This document shows positions 33,961 through 41,076 of a stretch of DNA of 64,000 bases, in pieces (within the stretch, counting starts at the first letter, position 1; every line of letters begins with the position of its first letter). This stretch comes from Taishania pollutisoli. Its GTDB lineage: Bacteria; Bacteroidota; Bacteroidia; Flavobacteriales_D; Crocinitomicaceae. Under the pieces are notes generated by a model. It ran no database searches, was not told where the DNA came from, and was given only the letters and a program-made list of their open reading frames with translations. The position numbers were made by a program, and so were the translations under genes. Location of the stretch: contig NZ_JACVEL010000006.1 in assembly GCF_014518315.1 (NCBI RefSeq), positions 1 to 64,000 of the forward strand, written 5' to 3'.

Positions 33961-34388
33961 TCCACTTAAACAAACACGTACTGGAAGTACTAAAAAACGA
34001 CGCGTTCCATTCCTTTCCTGACGAATGCTGTGGTTTCATGCTGGGAACGGAAAGCGGGGAAGAACGAGCGATCGAACACATCATTGTTGTAAACAATTGC
34101 AAAGAAGGAGATAAACGCAGACGATTTGAAATTTCACCTGCGGATTATCTGAATGCCGAGCGCTATGCGGATGAAAATCACCTGCAATTACTCGGAGTCT
34201 ATCACTCCCATCCGAACCATCCATCTGTTCCCAGTGAACAGGACAGAATTGCAGCTCAACCCTATTTTTCTTATCTCATTCTGGCGATCAAAGAAAATGA
34301 ACTGGTATCGGTACAATCCTGGAAATTGAATGAGGAATTTCAATTTGAAGAAGAAAAAGTTTTAATTTTAAAATCAATACAAGCATAG
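33957..34388 (+). CDS. JAMM/MPN metalloprotease of the Mec (CysO-cysteine peptidase) type
   Basis: A 143-residue single JAMM domain with an intact zinc site: Glu23 in DECCGFMLG, His83 and His85, Ser93 and Asp96 in VYHSHPNHPSVPSEQD (H-x-H-x7-S-x2-D). Mec in Mycobacterium hydrolyses CysO-cysteine to release free cysteine; other bacterial JAMM proteins trim ubiquitin-like carriers after a diglycine. Its start codon overlaps the cysM stop (ATGA), and the CysO-like fusion gene follows 2 bases later. In this organism it could also cut the fusion after its internal Gly-Gly to free the carrier domain (inference). Confidence 0.9.
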   Translation: MIHLNKHVLEVLKNDAFHSFPDECCGFMLGTESGEERAIEHIIVVNNCKEGDKRRRFEISPADYLNAERYADENHLQLLGVYHSHPNHPSVPSEQDRIAAQPYFSYLILAIKENELVSVQSWKLNEEFQFEEEKVLILKSIQA

Positions 34389-34390
34389 TT

Positions 34391-35800
34391 ATGGCAACAA
34401 TCATCATTCCCACCCCCTTGCGTAAATTTATCAATCACGAGCCACGTGTAGACGTACAAGCAACAACAGTAAAAGAAGCAATCAATGCCTTGTCAGTCAA
34501 TTTTCCCGAACTGAAAAAAAACCTGTTGGATGACAACGGTAAGATCCGGGGCTTTGTCAACCTGTTTGTCGGCGACGAAGACATCCGCAATCTGCAACAG
34601 GAAAATACAGTTCTTGCAACCAATTCCGTTCTGAGTATTATTCCGGCAATCGCGGGAGGAAGCGGACAGGAAGAACAACCGTTCTCCAAAGAAGAACTGG
34701 CACGTTACAACCGCCACATCATTATTCCGGATTTTGGACTGGAAGCACAAAAAAAGCTGAAAGGAGCAAAAGTACTGGTCGTCGGTTCAGGAGGACTCGG
34801 AAGCCCCTTGTTACTCTATTTAGCAGCTGCCGGAGTCGGAACCATCGGTATTGTTGATTTTGATGTAGTGGATGACAGCAACCTGCAACGACAGGTATTA
34901 TTCGGAGTCGAAAACATCGGGGAATTGAAAGTAGAAGCGGCAAAGAAGCGTCTGCAGCAACTCAATCCCTACATAACAATTCGGACTTATAACACGCAGT
35001 TAACAGCTGGAAACGCGTTGGAAATCATTTCCCAATACGATGTGATTGCCGACGGGACAGACAATTTCCCCACCAGGTACCTGGTCAATGATGCGAGTGT
35101 GATCGCAGGAAAACCGAATGTATATGCTTCCATTTTCCAGTTCGAAGGGCAGGTTGCCGTGTTCAACTACACCGATAAAAACGGGGTCACCGGGCCCAAT
35201 TACAGAGACCTCTATCCCACCCCACCCGATCCGGGATTGATTCCTAATTGTGCGGAAGGTGGTGTACTGGGAGTATTACCCGGAATCATCGGTACATTAC
35301 AGGCCAATGAAGTCATCAAAGTCATCACGGGAATCGGTGAGCCACTTTCCGGACGTTTCTTTGTATTCGATGCCCTTTCATTTGAAACGCGCACATTGAA
35401 AATTTCTACCAATCCAACTACGCCTGTCATTTCTGAACTCATTGATTATGAACAATTCTGTGGTGTTCCCGCTGTGGAAAAGCCGATCAAAGAAATTTCG
35501 GTAGAAGAATTTTCAACATGGATAACCAACCGGGAAGACATTCAGGTAATTGATGTCCGCGAGCCAAACGAATACGAAGAGCGAAATATCGGTGCATTGC
35601 TCATTCCGCTGGCAACTGTGCAGCAACGCGCCAATGAAATTCATTCCGATAAGAAAGTGATCGTTCATTGCCGTTCGGGAAAACGAAGCGCAACGGCGAT
35701 CCGGGAACTGGAATCCGCATTCGGCTTTACAAATTTATACAACCTGAAAGGAGGTATCCTCGCCATTTCCGGGGAACAGGAATTACTGCTTTCCAGGTAA
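34391..35800 (+). CDS. CysO/MoaD-like carrier fused to ThiF/MoeB E1 and rhodanese
   Basis: A 469-residue three-domain protein. Residues 1-90 form a ubiquitin-like sulfur carrier ending SIIPAIAGG (Gly89-Gly90), as in CysO. Residues about 98-345 form a ThiF/MoeB adenylyltransferase with the ATP loop VVGSGGLGSPLLLYLAAAG, DVVDDSNLQRQVLF and the Cys motif IPNCAEGGVLG; the zinc-binding CxxC pairs of E. coli MoeB are missing. Residues about 370-469 form a rhodanese with active Cys in HCRSGKRSA. The protein could therefore adenylate, sulfurate and carry sulfur on one chain. The diglycine is internal, so use as a thiocarboxylate requires cleavage after Gly90, for which the neighbouring JAMM protease is a candidate. 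It may also serve molybdopterin or thiamine synthesis. Confidence 0.88.
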   Translation: MATIIIPTPLRKFINHEPRVDVQATTVKEAINALSVNFPELKKNLLDDNGKIRGFVNLFVGDEDIRNLQQENTVLATNSVLSIIPAIAGGSGQEEQPFSKEELARYNRHIIIPDFGLEAQKKLKGAKVLVVGSGGLGSPLLLYLAAAGVGTIGIVDFDVVDDSNLQRQVLFGVENIGELKVEAAKKRLQQLNPYITIRTYNTQLTAGNALEIISQYDVIADGTDNFPTRYLVNDASVIAGKPNVYASIFQFEGQVAVFNYTDKNGVTGPNYRDLYPTPPDPGLIPNCAEGGVLGVLPGIIGTLQANEVIKVITGIGEPLSGRFFVFDALSFETRTLKISTNPTTPVISELIDYEQFCGVPAVEKPIKEISVEEFSTWITNREDIQVIDVREPNEYEERNIGALLIPLATVQQRANEIHSDKKVIVHCRSGKRSATAIRELESAFGFTNLYNLKGGILAISGEQELLLSR

Positions 35801-35819
35801 CCAATCCGCTTATTTATCG

Positions 35820-35891
35820 GGTGCTGTGGCCGAGTGGCTGAGGCACAGCTCTGCAAAAGCTGGTACACCGGTTCGATTCCGGTCAGCACCT
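35820..35891 (+). tRNA. tRNA-Cys (GCA) inside the sulfur operon
   Basis: A 72-nt cloverleaf: acceptor GGTGCTG / CAGCACC with discriminator T, anticodon stem CAGCT / AGCTG around CTGCAAA (anticodon GCA), T-arm ACCGGTTCGATTCCGGT. CCA is not encoded. It begins 19 bases after the fusion-gene stop and ends 30 bases before the peroxiredoxin start, on the same strand. No terminator or TAnnTTTG element is seen on either side, so it is probably excised from the operon mRNA. This would put tRNA-Cys supply under the upstream Met/Cys attenuators. Confidence 0.95.
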
Positions 35892-35921
35892 CTATTGTTT
35901 AATTTTTAAAAATCAGATCAA

Positions 35922-36560
35922 ATGGCTACATTACGATTGGGTGATATCGCCCCGAATTTTAAAGCAGAAACAACAGTAGGAACTGTTGATTTTTATGACT
36001 TCCTGGGAGATCAATGGGGAGTGTTCTTTTCCCATCCGGCAGATTTTACTCCGGTTTGTACAACTGAATTAGGCGCGACAGCGAAACTGAAAGACGAATT
36101 TGAACGACGAAACGTCAAAGCAATTGCGATCAGCGTTGACCCGATTGAGCAGCACCACAGCTGGATCAAAGACATTAATGAGACGCAGCATACAACGGTT
36201 AATTTTCCGATCATTGCAGATCCTGACAGAAAAATAGCGGAATTGTACGATCTGATTCATCCGAATGCCAGTGAAACTTTTACCGTTCGCTCTGTCTTCG
36301 TGATCGGCCCGGATAAAAAGATAAAACTGACGATCACTTATCCGGCTTCAACGGGACGTAATTTCAATGAAATCCTGCGCGTAATCGACAGTCTTCAGCT
36401 GACGGCAAATCACCAGGTAGCAACTCCTGCCAACTGGGAACACGGACAGGATGTCGTTATTGCTCCTGCAGTGAAAGATGAAGAAATTCCGGACAAATTC
36501 CCGAAAGGGCATGTCGTTGTGAAGTCGTATCTGCGTTTAACTCCACAACCCAACCTGTAA
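35922..36560 (+). CDS. 1-Cys peroxiredoxin (Prx6 type)
   Basis: A 212-residue AhpC/TSA-family protein with the peroxidatic Cys in HPADFTPVCTTELG (residue about 47) and a long Prx6-like C-terminal extension (VIAPAVKDEEIPDKFPKGH). There is no clear resolving Cys, so a 1-Cys mechanism is expected, reducing peroxides with a low-molecular-weight thiol or protein thiol. Bacillithiol is plausible, since bshC lies at 41077-42666. Its placement between tRNA-Cys and metNIQ links peroxide defence to cysteine supply; free cysteine drives Fenton chemistry, which may explain the pairing (inference). Confidence 0.92.
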   Translation: MATLRLGDIAPNFKAETTVGTVDFYDFLGDQWGVFFSHPADFTPVCTTELGATAKLKDEFERRNVKAIAISVDPIEQHHSWIKDINETQHTTVNFPIIADPDRKIAELYDLIHPNASETFTVRSVFVIGPDKKIKLTITYPASTGRNFNEILRVIDSLQLTANHQVATPANWEHGQDVVIAPAVKDEEIPDKFPKGHVVVKSYLRLTPQPNL

Positions 36561-36633
36561 TCCATAACAATACCGGGGTTTGGTTAGTCAATCAGATCCC
36601 GGTTGCCTGCAAAAAAATCAATTCAAACAATCC

Positions 36634-37662
36634 ATGATTCAACTACAGAACATATCGAAAACATTCCGTCAAAAGAAGAACAGCCACAAAGCACTTGATA
36701 CGATTAACCTAACCATTGAAAAGGGAGAAATCGTAGGTGTGATCGGCAGTTCAGGGGCGGGGAAAAGTACCCTGATCCGTTGTGTCAACCTGTTGGAACA
36801 ACCCGATTCGGGAAGTGTTGTAATCAACGGAATCAACCTGACGTTGCTGAAGGGAAAGGCATTGGCCGCACAACGAAAAAACATCGGGATGATTTTTCAA
36901 CATTTCAACCTGTTGTCCTCCGGAACAGTATTTGAGAATGTTGCGCTGCCCTTAAAGCTGGAAAAAACGGATAAAGTGATAATCCGGCAACGCGTAAATG
37001 AATTATTACACCTTGTCGGATTGGAAAACAAAGCGGAAGAATACCCGAACAACCTTTCCGGAGGGCAAAAACAACGGGTAGCTATTGCACGTGCATTGGC
37101 TAATTCACCCCAGATTTTACTGTGTGACGAAGCCACGAGTGCACTTGATCCGGTGACAACACAATCCATTCTGCAATTGCTGCAGGATATCAACCGGCGA
37201 TTACACATTACCATTTTACTCATTACTCATGAAATGGATGTCGTAAGAACCATCTGTGACAGGGTTGCCGTTCTCGATCACGGGAAACTGGTCGCGACGG
37301 GAAGCCTGGAAGAACTGGCCGGAAACGGACATCCTGCTCTTTCACCATTTATAACAACAACACAAATGACAGTACCAAAACAGTTAACCGACACACTTCA
37401 GCAGGAATACACGGAAGGTGTATTTCCGTTGATTGAAATTGAATTGAACGGAAACATTCATTTTAAGAAACTTCTTGACACCATTCAGTACGAGTATCAA
37501 CTCCCTTATAACATTATCAGGGCAGACATTGAATATACCGGAAAAGCTAATTTCGGAAAAGTACTGATTCATCTGAAAGGGAGCAAAGAAATCAACGAAC
37601 GGTTAATTCATCATTTCAATCAGTCAAACATTACTAATTTCATTCGTGGTTATGCAGCCTGA
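36634..37662 (+). CDS. metN: Methionine ABC transporter ATP-binding protein
   Basis: A 342-residue ABC ATPase from the ATG at 36634 (MIQLQNISKTF); an upstream TTG frame from 36580 is less likely. Walker A GSSGAGKST, signature LSGGQKQRVAIARAL, Walker B ILLCDEATSALD and the switch His in LLITHEMD are intact. The C-terminal ~90 residues form the NIL (ACT-like) regulatory domain typical of MetN, which binds methionine and inhibits uptake. The gene overlaps metI by 11 bases. The 73-base gap after the peroxiredoxin gene contains only a weak hairpin with no T-run and no promoter match, so co-transcription from the attenuated promoter is likely. Confidence 0.93.
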   Translation: MIQLQNISKTFRQKKNSHKALDTINLTIEKGEIVGVIGSSGAGKSTLIRCVNLLEQPDSGSVVINGINLTLLKGKALAAQRKNIGMIFQHFNLLSSGTVFENVALPLKLEKTDKVIIRQRVNELLHLVGLENKAEEYPNNLSGGQKQRVAIARALANSPQILLCDEATSALDPVTTQSILQLLQDINRRLHITILLITHEMDVVRTICDRVAVLDHGKLVATGSLEELAGNGHPALSPFITTTQMTVPKQLTDTLQQEYTEGVFPLIEIELNGNIHFKKLLDTIQYEYQLPYNIIRADIEYTGKANFGKVLIHLKGSKEINERLIHHFNQSNITNFIRGYAA

Positions 37663-38308
37663 ACTAACAATTTCATTGCTTTCCAGGGGATTATGGGAAA
37701 CTGTTTTCATGACCTTTACCGCCGGTTTTTTCGGCTTTTTAATCGGATTACCTACCGGTACTGTACTGTTTCTTACCCGAAAAGGTCAGTTGCTCGAACA
37801 GGTATTTATTCACCAGGTATTGGCACTTATTGTCAATGTATTCCGTTCCATCCCGTTCATCATACTGATTGTATGGATGATTCCCTTTACTCGTGATTTA
37901 GTGGGGACTTCCATTGGAATGCGTGCAGCATTGGTCCCTTTAAGTATCGGAGTAGCACCGTTCATTGCGCGGCTGGTTGAAAACAGCTTACTGGAAGTTC
38001 CCTCTGGGTTGATCGAAACGGCCCGTTCAATGGGAGCAACCCCTCTTCAAATAGTCACCAGGGTCTTATTGCCGGAAGCACTGCCATCGCTCATCAATAA
38101 CGCGACCATTACACTCATTACACTTGTTGGTTATTCTGCCATGGGAGGAGCCGTCGGAGCCGGAGGTTTGGGGCAGATCGGCTATCAGTACGGGTACATC
38201 GGTTACGATGCCGTGATGATGAATGCCGTGTTACTGTTGCTCATCACACTGGTTTTTATTATTCAATTCTCAGGGGACTTTCTCTCCAAAAAATTCAATC
38301 ACCGATAA
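37652..38308 (+). CDS. metI: Methionine ABC transporter permease
   Basis: A 218-residue inner-membrane protein from the ATG at 37652, with five helices. The typical MetI segments are WETVFMTFTAGFFGFLIGLP, FRSIPFIILIVWMIPFTR and the EAA loop around ETARSMGATPLQIVTRVLLP. The C-terminal GYSAMGGAVGAGGLGQIGYQ, YGYIGYD is highly conserved in the family. It forms the channel with MetN and receives substrate from MetQ. Confidence 0.94.
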   Translation: MQPELTISLLSRGLWETVFMTFTAGFFGFLIGLPTGTVLFLTRKGQLLEQVFIHQVLALIVNVFRSIPFIILIVWMIPFTRDLVGTSIGMRAALVPLSIGVAPFIARLVENSLLEVPSGLIETARSMGATPLQIVTRVLLPEALPSLINNATITLITLVGYSAMGGAVGAGGLGQIGYQYGYIGYDAVMMNAVLLLLITLVFIIQFSGDFLSKKFNHR

Positions 38309-38320
38309 ACAATTTACCTC

Positions 38321-39130
38321 ATGAAAAAATATGTATTTCCTTTTATTATACTCGCATTAACTTCCCTGACGTCCTGTGGAAGTTCCGGGAAAAAGAACGA
38401 TCCGAATTTCATCCGGGTCGGTATTACATCCGGTCCGGAACGTGAACTTGCCGAAGCTGCCCGAAAAGAAGCAAAAGAAAAATACAACCTCGAAGTAGAA
38501 CTGGTAACGTTCAATGATTATGTGGTTCCCAACGAAGCACTCAACCAGGGAGAAGTCGACGTGAATGTCTTTCAGCATGTGCCCTACCTGGAAGAACAGA
38601 TCAGACAACGCGGATACAACCTGACAGTTGTCGGAACGACATTCGTGTATCCGATCGCTGCATATTCTAAAAAAATTAAAACCATTGCCGAACTCCGGTC
38701 CGGTCATACGGTTGTCATCCCCAACGATCCGACCAACGGAGGTAGAGCTTTGCTGCTATTGCAAAAAAACGGGGTTATTCAACTTCGAAAAGGAGTAGGA
38801 TTACTGCCAAAAGTGACAGATATTACCGACAATCCAAAGCAAATCCGGTTGCTGGAAATCGAAGCTCCTCAATTGCCCCGGGTGCTGGACGACAAAGAGG
38901 TAACAATCGCCGTGATCAATACCAACTTTGCATCACAGGCCGGACTGGATAGTCAAAAATATGGGATTCTAAAGGAAGAAAAAGATTCCCCTTACGTTAA
39001 TGTCATCGTAGCGCGGAAGGACAATCAGCAGGATCAAAAAGTGAAAAATTTTGTCAATGCATACCAATCAGAATCCGTCGAACAGACTGCTCAAAAAGTA
39101 TTCAAAGGGAATGCAGTGAAAGGCTGGTGA
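38321..39130 (+). CDS. metQ: Methionine-binding lipoprotein
   Basis: A 269-residue NlpA/MetQ-family lipoprotein with lipobox LTSC (Cys19). The MetQ fold motifs are IRVGITSGPERELAEAA, FNDYVVPNEALNQGEVDVNV, FQHVPYLEEQ and PNDPTNGGRALLLLQ. It captures D/L-methionine (or related ligands) in the periplasm for MetI-MetN. It is the last gene of the unit. The stop lies just 2 bases from the stop of the converging gene at 39133, so there is no room for a private terminator; the transcript probably runs antisense into that gene. Confidence 0.94.
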   Translation: MKKYVFPFIILALTSLTSCGSSGKKNDPNFIRVGITSGPERELAEAARKEAKEKYNLEVELVTFNDYVVPNEALNQGEVDVNVFQHVPYLEEQIRQRGYNLTVVGTTFVYPIAAYSKKIKTIAELRSGHTVVIPNDPTNGGRALLLLQKNGVIQLRKGVGLLPKVTDITDNPKQIRLLEIEAPQLPRVLDDKEVTIAVINTNFASQAGLDSQKYGILKEEKDSPYVNVIVARKDNQQDQKVKNFVNAYQSESVEQTAQKVFKGNAVKGW

Positions 39131-39132
39131 CC

Positions 39133-39552
39133 TTAAAATTTAACGTCGTCGATCAAATCAGAACTGGAATGGAATGACCGTTTCTTAATCAGTGCAATAA
39201 ACTGATCCCATTCGGATTTGTTTGCCGAGAAACTGCTCAATCGTACTCGTTTCCGGGAGCTTCCGTTTTCAATGTATATTTTATTGTCAACAATAATCAG
39301 CTCTTCCATAGAATTAAACGGATACCGTTTGACAACCATCCCGAAAGCGTTGAACAACACGATTTCGTTTTCCCTCAACTCAAACATCGGACGTTTGAAG
39401 TAAAATGCACCGATGATGATGAAAAAAATACCCAGAAATAACTGGATTGGCATACGGGAACTGATCGTCATCAGGTACATATTGAGTCCAAAGATGATGA
39501 TCCCTGAAATGATCATCATAATTCCCATTGATTGTTTGTAGTGTACTTTCAT
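39133..39552 (-). CDS. Small membrane protein, unknown (PH-like domain possible)
   Basis: A 139-residue protein from the ATG at 39552 (MKVHYKQSMG); a longer frame from 39615 is possible but reads through the likely upstream region. It has two hydrophobic segments (GIMMIISGIIIFGLNMYLMT and IQLFLGIFFIIIGAFYF), then a beta-rich cytoplasmic part (ENEIVLFNAFGMVVKRYPFN). The layout resembles small Bacteroidota PH-like membrane proteins. Function unknown. Confidence 0.65.
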   Translation of the reverse strand: MKVHYKQSMGIMMIISGIIIFGLNMYLMTISSRMPIQLFLGIFFIIIGAFYFKRPMFELRENEIVLFNAFGMVVKRYPFNSMEELIIVDNKIYIENGSSRKRVRLSSFSANKSEWDQFIALIKKRSFHSSSDLIDDVKF

Positions 39553-39664
39553 GAGGGGAAAGATACTTAAAAATCTGTAGTTGTCTGTTTTTGGAAAAAA
39601 AATAAGCTGACTCATTCACCTCTTTTTAGCACCGATCAAAAAATTAAAATCTTAGTTTTGTAGG

Positions 39665-40225
39665 ATGATAATCCGAAAAGCAACAAAAACCGACAGCCCG
39701 TCCATTGCCCGATACTTGTTATTAGCAATGGAAGAAATCGTATTCGAATTTATCGGGGAAAATAACCCAGAAAAAGCATTAACATTCATGCATTTTCTGG
39801 TAACAGCAGAAAACAATCAATATTCCTATCAAAACTGTTGGGTGGTGGAAGAAGACGGTAGCGTGGTTGCTGCTGTAACAGTATACGATGGCGGACAACT
39901 GGAGGAATTGCGGGCACCAGTTGCACAATATGTACGGGAGGAATACAAACAGCCGTTCAATCCGGAGCATGAAACACAGTCCGGGGAGTTTTATATTGAT
40001 TCATTTGGAGTAGACCCGGGTCAGCAGGGAAAAGGAATCGGGTCGGCAATGCTTCAGTTTCTGATCGATGAATATGTACACAAAAATGGTCAGATATTAG
40101 GATTACTGGTTGACAAAGAAAATCCAGGAGCAAAAAAGTTATATTTAAAACTTGGATTCAGGGTCGTTGGAGAGAAAACACTGGTGGGAAAGCAGATGGA
40201 GCACTTGCAAGTGATAGGGAAATAG
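39665..40225 (+). CDS. GNAT-family N-acetyltransferase
   Basis: A 186-residue GNAT fold. It starts IIRKATKTDSPSIARYLLLA; the acetyl-CoA-binding motif is DPGQQGKGIGSAMLQFLIDE, and the C-terminal NPGAKKLYLKLGFRVVGEK is the usual ending. Substrate unknown. A TAGTTTTG element ends 4 bases before the ATG, so the transcript may have a very short leader. Confidence 0.9.
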   Translation: MIIRKATKTDSPSIARYLLLAMEEIVFEFIGENNPEKALTFMHFLVTAENNQYSYQNCWVVEEDGSVVAAVTVYDGGQLEELRAPVAQYVREEYKQPFNPEHETQSGEFYIDSFGVDPGQQGKGIGSAMLQFLIDEYVHKNGQILGLLVDKENPGAKKLYLKLGFRVVGEKTLVGKQMEHLQVIGK

Positions 40226-40340
40226 AGGATAACCCCTGGTTTTCCCGCTGATAGATATAAATGGAATTACAGCGGTGGAAAGTGCTCTGTAGAGAATGGT
40301 GGTGGGTATCATTTATACATAATAAAACTTAAATAAAAAC

Positions 40341-40952
40341 ATGCAAATACAATACTGGTTTGAGTTATTCGGAGCGGCTTTTTTTGCCATTTCAGGAGCA
40401 TTATCGGCAACAGAAAAAGCAAACATTGACTGGTTTGGTGTCACTTTCATTGCGTTTGTTACGGCATTGGGAGGCGGGAGCCTTCGGGACGTCCTGCTTG
40501 GCAGCTATCCGATCGTGTGGATCAAGGATGTCAATTTTGTCTATGCGATTCTCGTCGGGGTAATTGTTGCACGGCTATTTTACAATCCACTCCTGCAACT
40601 CAGAAAAACATTTTTCCTCTTCGACACACTTGGTATTGCGCTCTTTACGGTAGTCGGAACTTCCAAAGCGATTTCCCTGGGAATCGGGAACATCAATGCT
40701 GCTGCGATGGGAATGTTTACCGCCGTTTTCGGAGGTGTAATTCGGGACATTCTCACCAATGAAATTCCGATTATTTTCCGGAAAGAGATCTACGCCACTG
40801 CCTGTTTCACCGGAGCTTTAACTTACGTTGGCCTGTATCACCTCAACGTCGACTTCAATGTCAATTTCGCTATTTCAGGTGGTGTCATTATACTGATCCG
40901 AATCCTGGCAGTTGTGAACAACTGGCAACTTCCGAAATTTATCCGGAAATAA
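40341..40952 (+). CDS. TRIC-like / UPF0126 membrane channel protein
   Basis: A 203-residue protein with seven helices and two internally repeated motifs, ALGGGSLRDVLLG and VFGGVIRDILTN, characteristic of the bacterial TRIC / YicG family (trimeric intracellular cation channel homologues; some members transport glycine or cations). Single gene with flanking AT-rich gaps. Actual substrate unknown. Confidence 0.9.
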   Translation: MQIQYWFELFGAAFFAISGALSATEKANIDWFGVTFIAFVTALGGGSLRDVLLGSYPIVWIKDVNFVYAILVGVIVARLFYNPLLQLRKTFFLFDTLGIALFTVVGTSKAISLGIGNINAAAMGMFTAVFGGVIRDILTNEIPIIFRKEIYATACFTGALTYVGLYHLNVDFNVNFAISGGVIILIRILAVVNNWQLPKFIRK

Positions 40953-41076
40953 GATATGGGCGTGTTCTGAAAATCGAAGTACGTTTTCCACAAATTCACA
41001 AATGGAGCAACAGATGGATAAGCACGCACAACAGCCTTAAATCAATACCATTGTACCAACCTCGTTTCTGTAACGT

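Noticed and set aside
36561-36633. Separate promoter or terminator before metN
   Set aside because: Only a weak 6-bp hairpin (ACCGGG / CCCGGT) without a T-run, and no TAnnTTTG element; it does not break the operon.
40255-40285. Near-identical 17-base match between 40261 and the LysR gene near 53942 (AATGGAATTACAGCGG)
   Set aside because: A single short match, one copy inside a coding gene (encoding WNYSGG), with no flanking repeat structure; likely chance.
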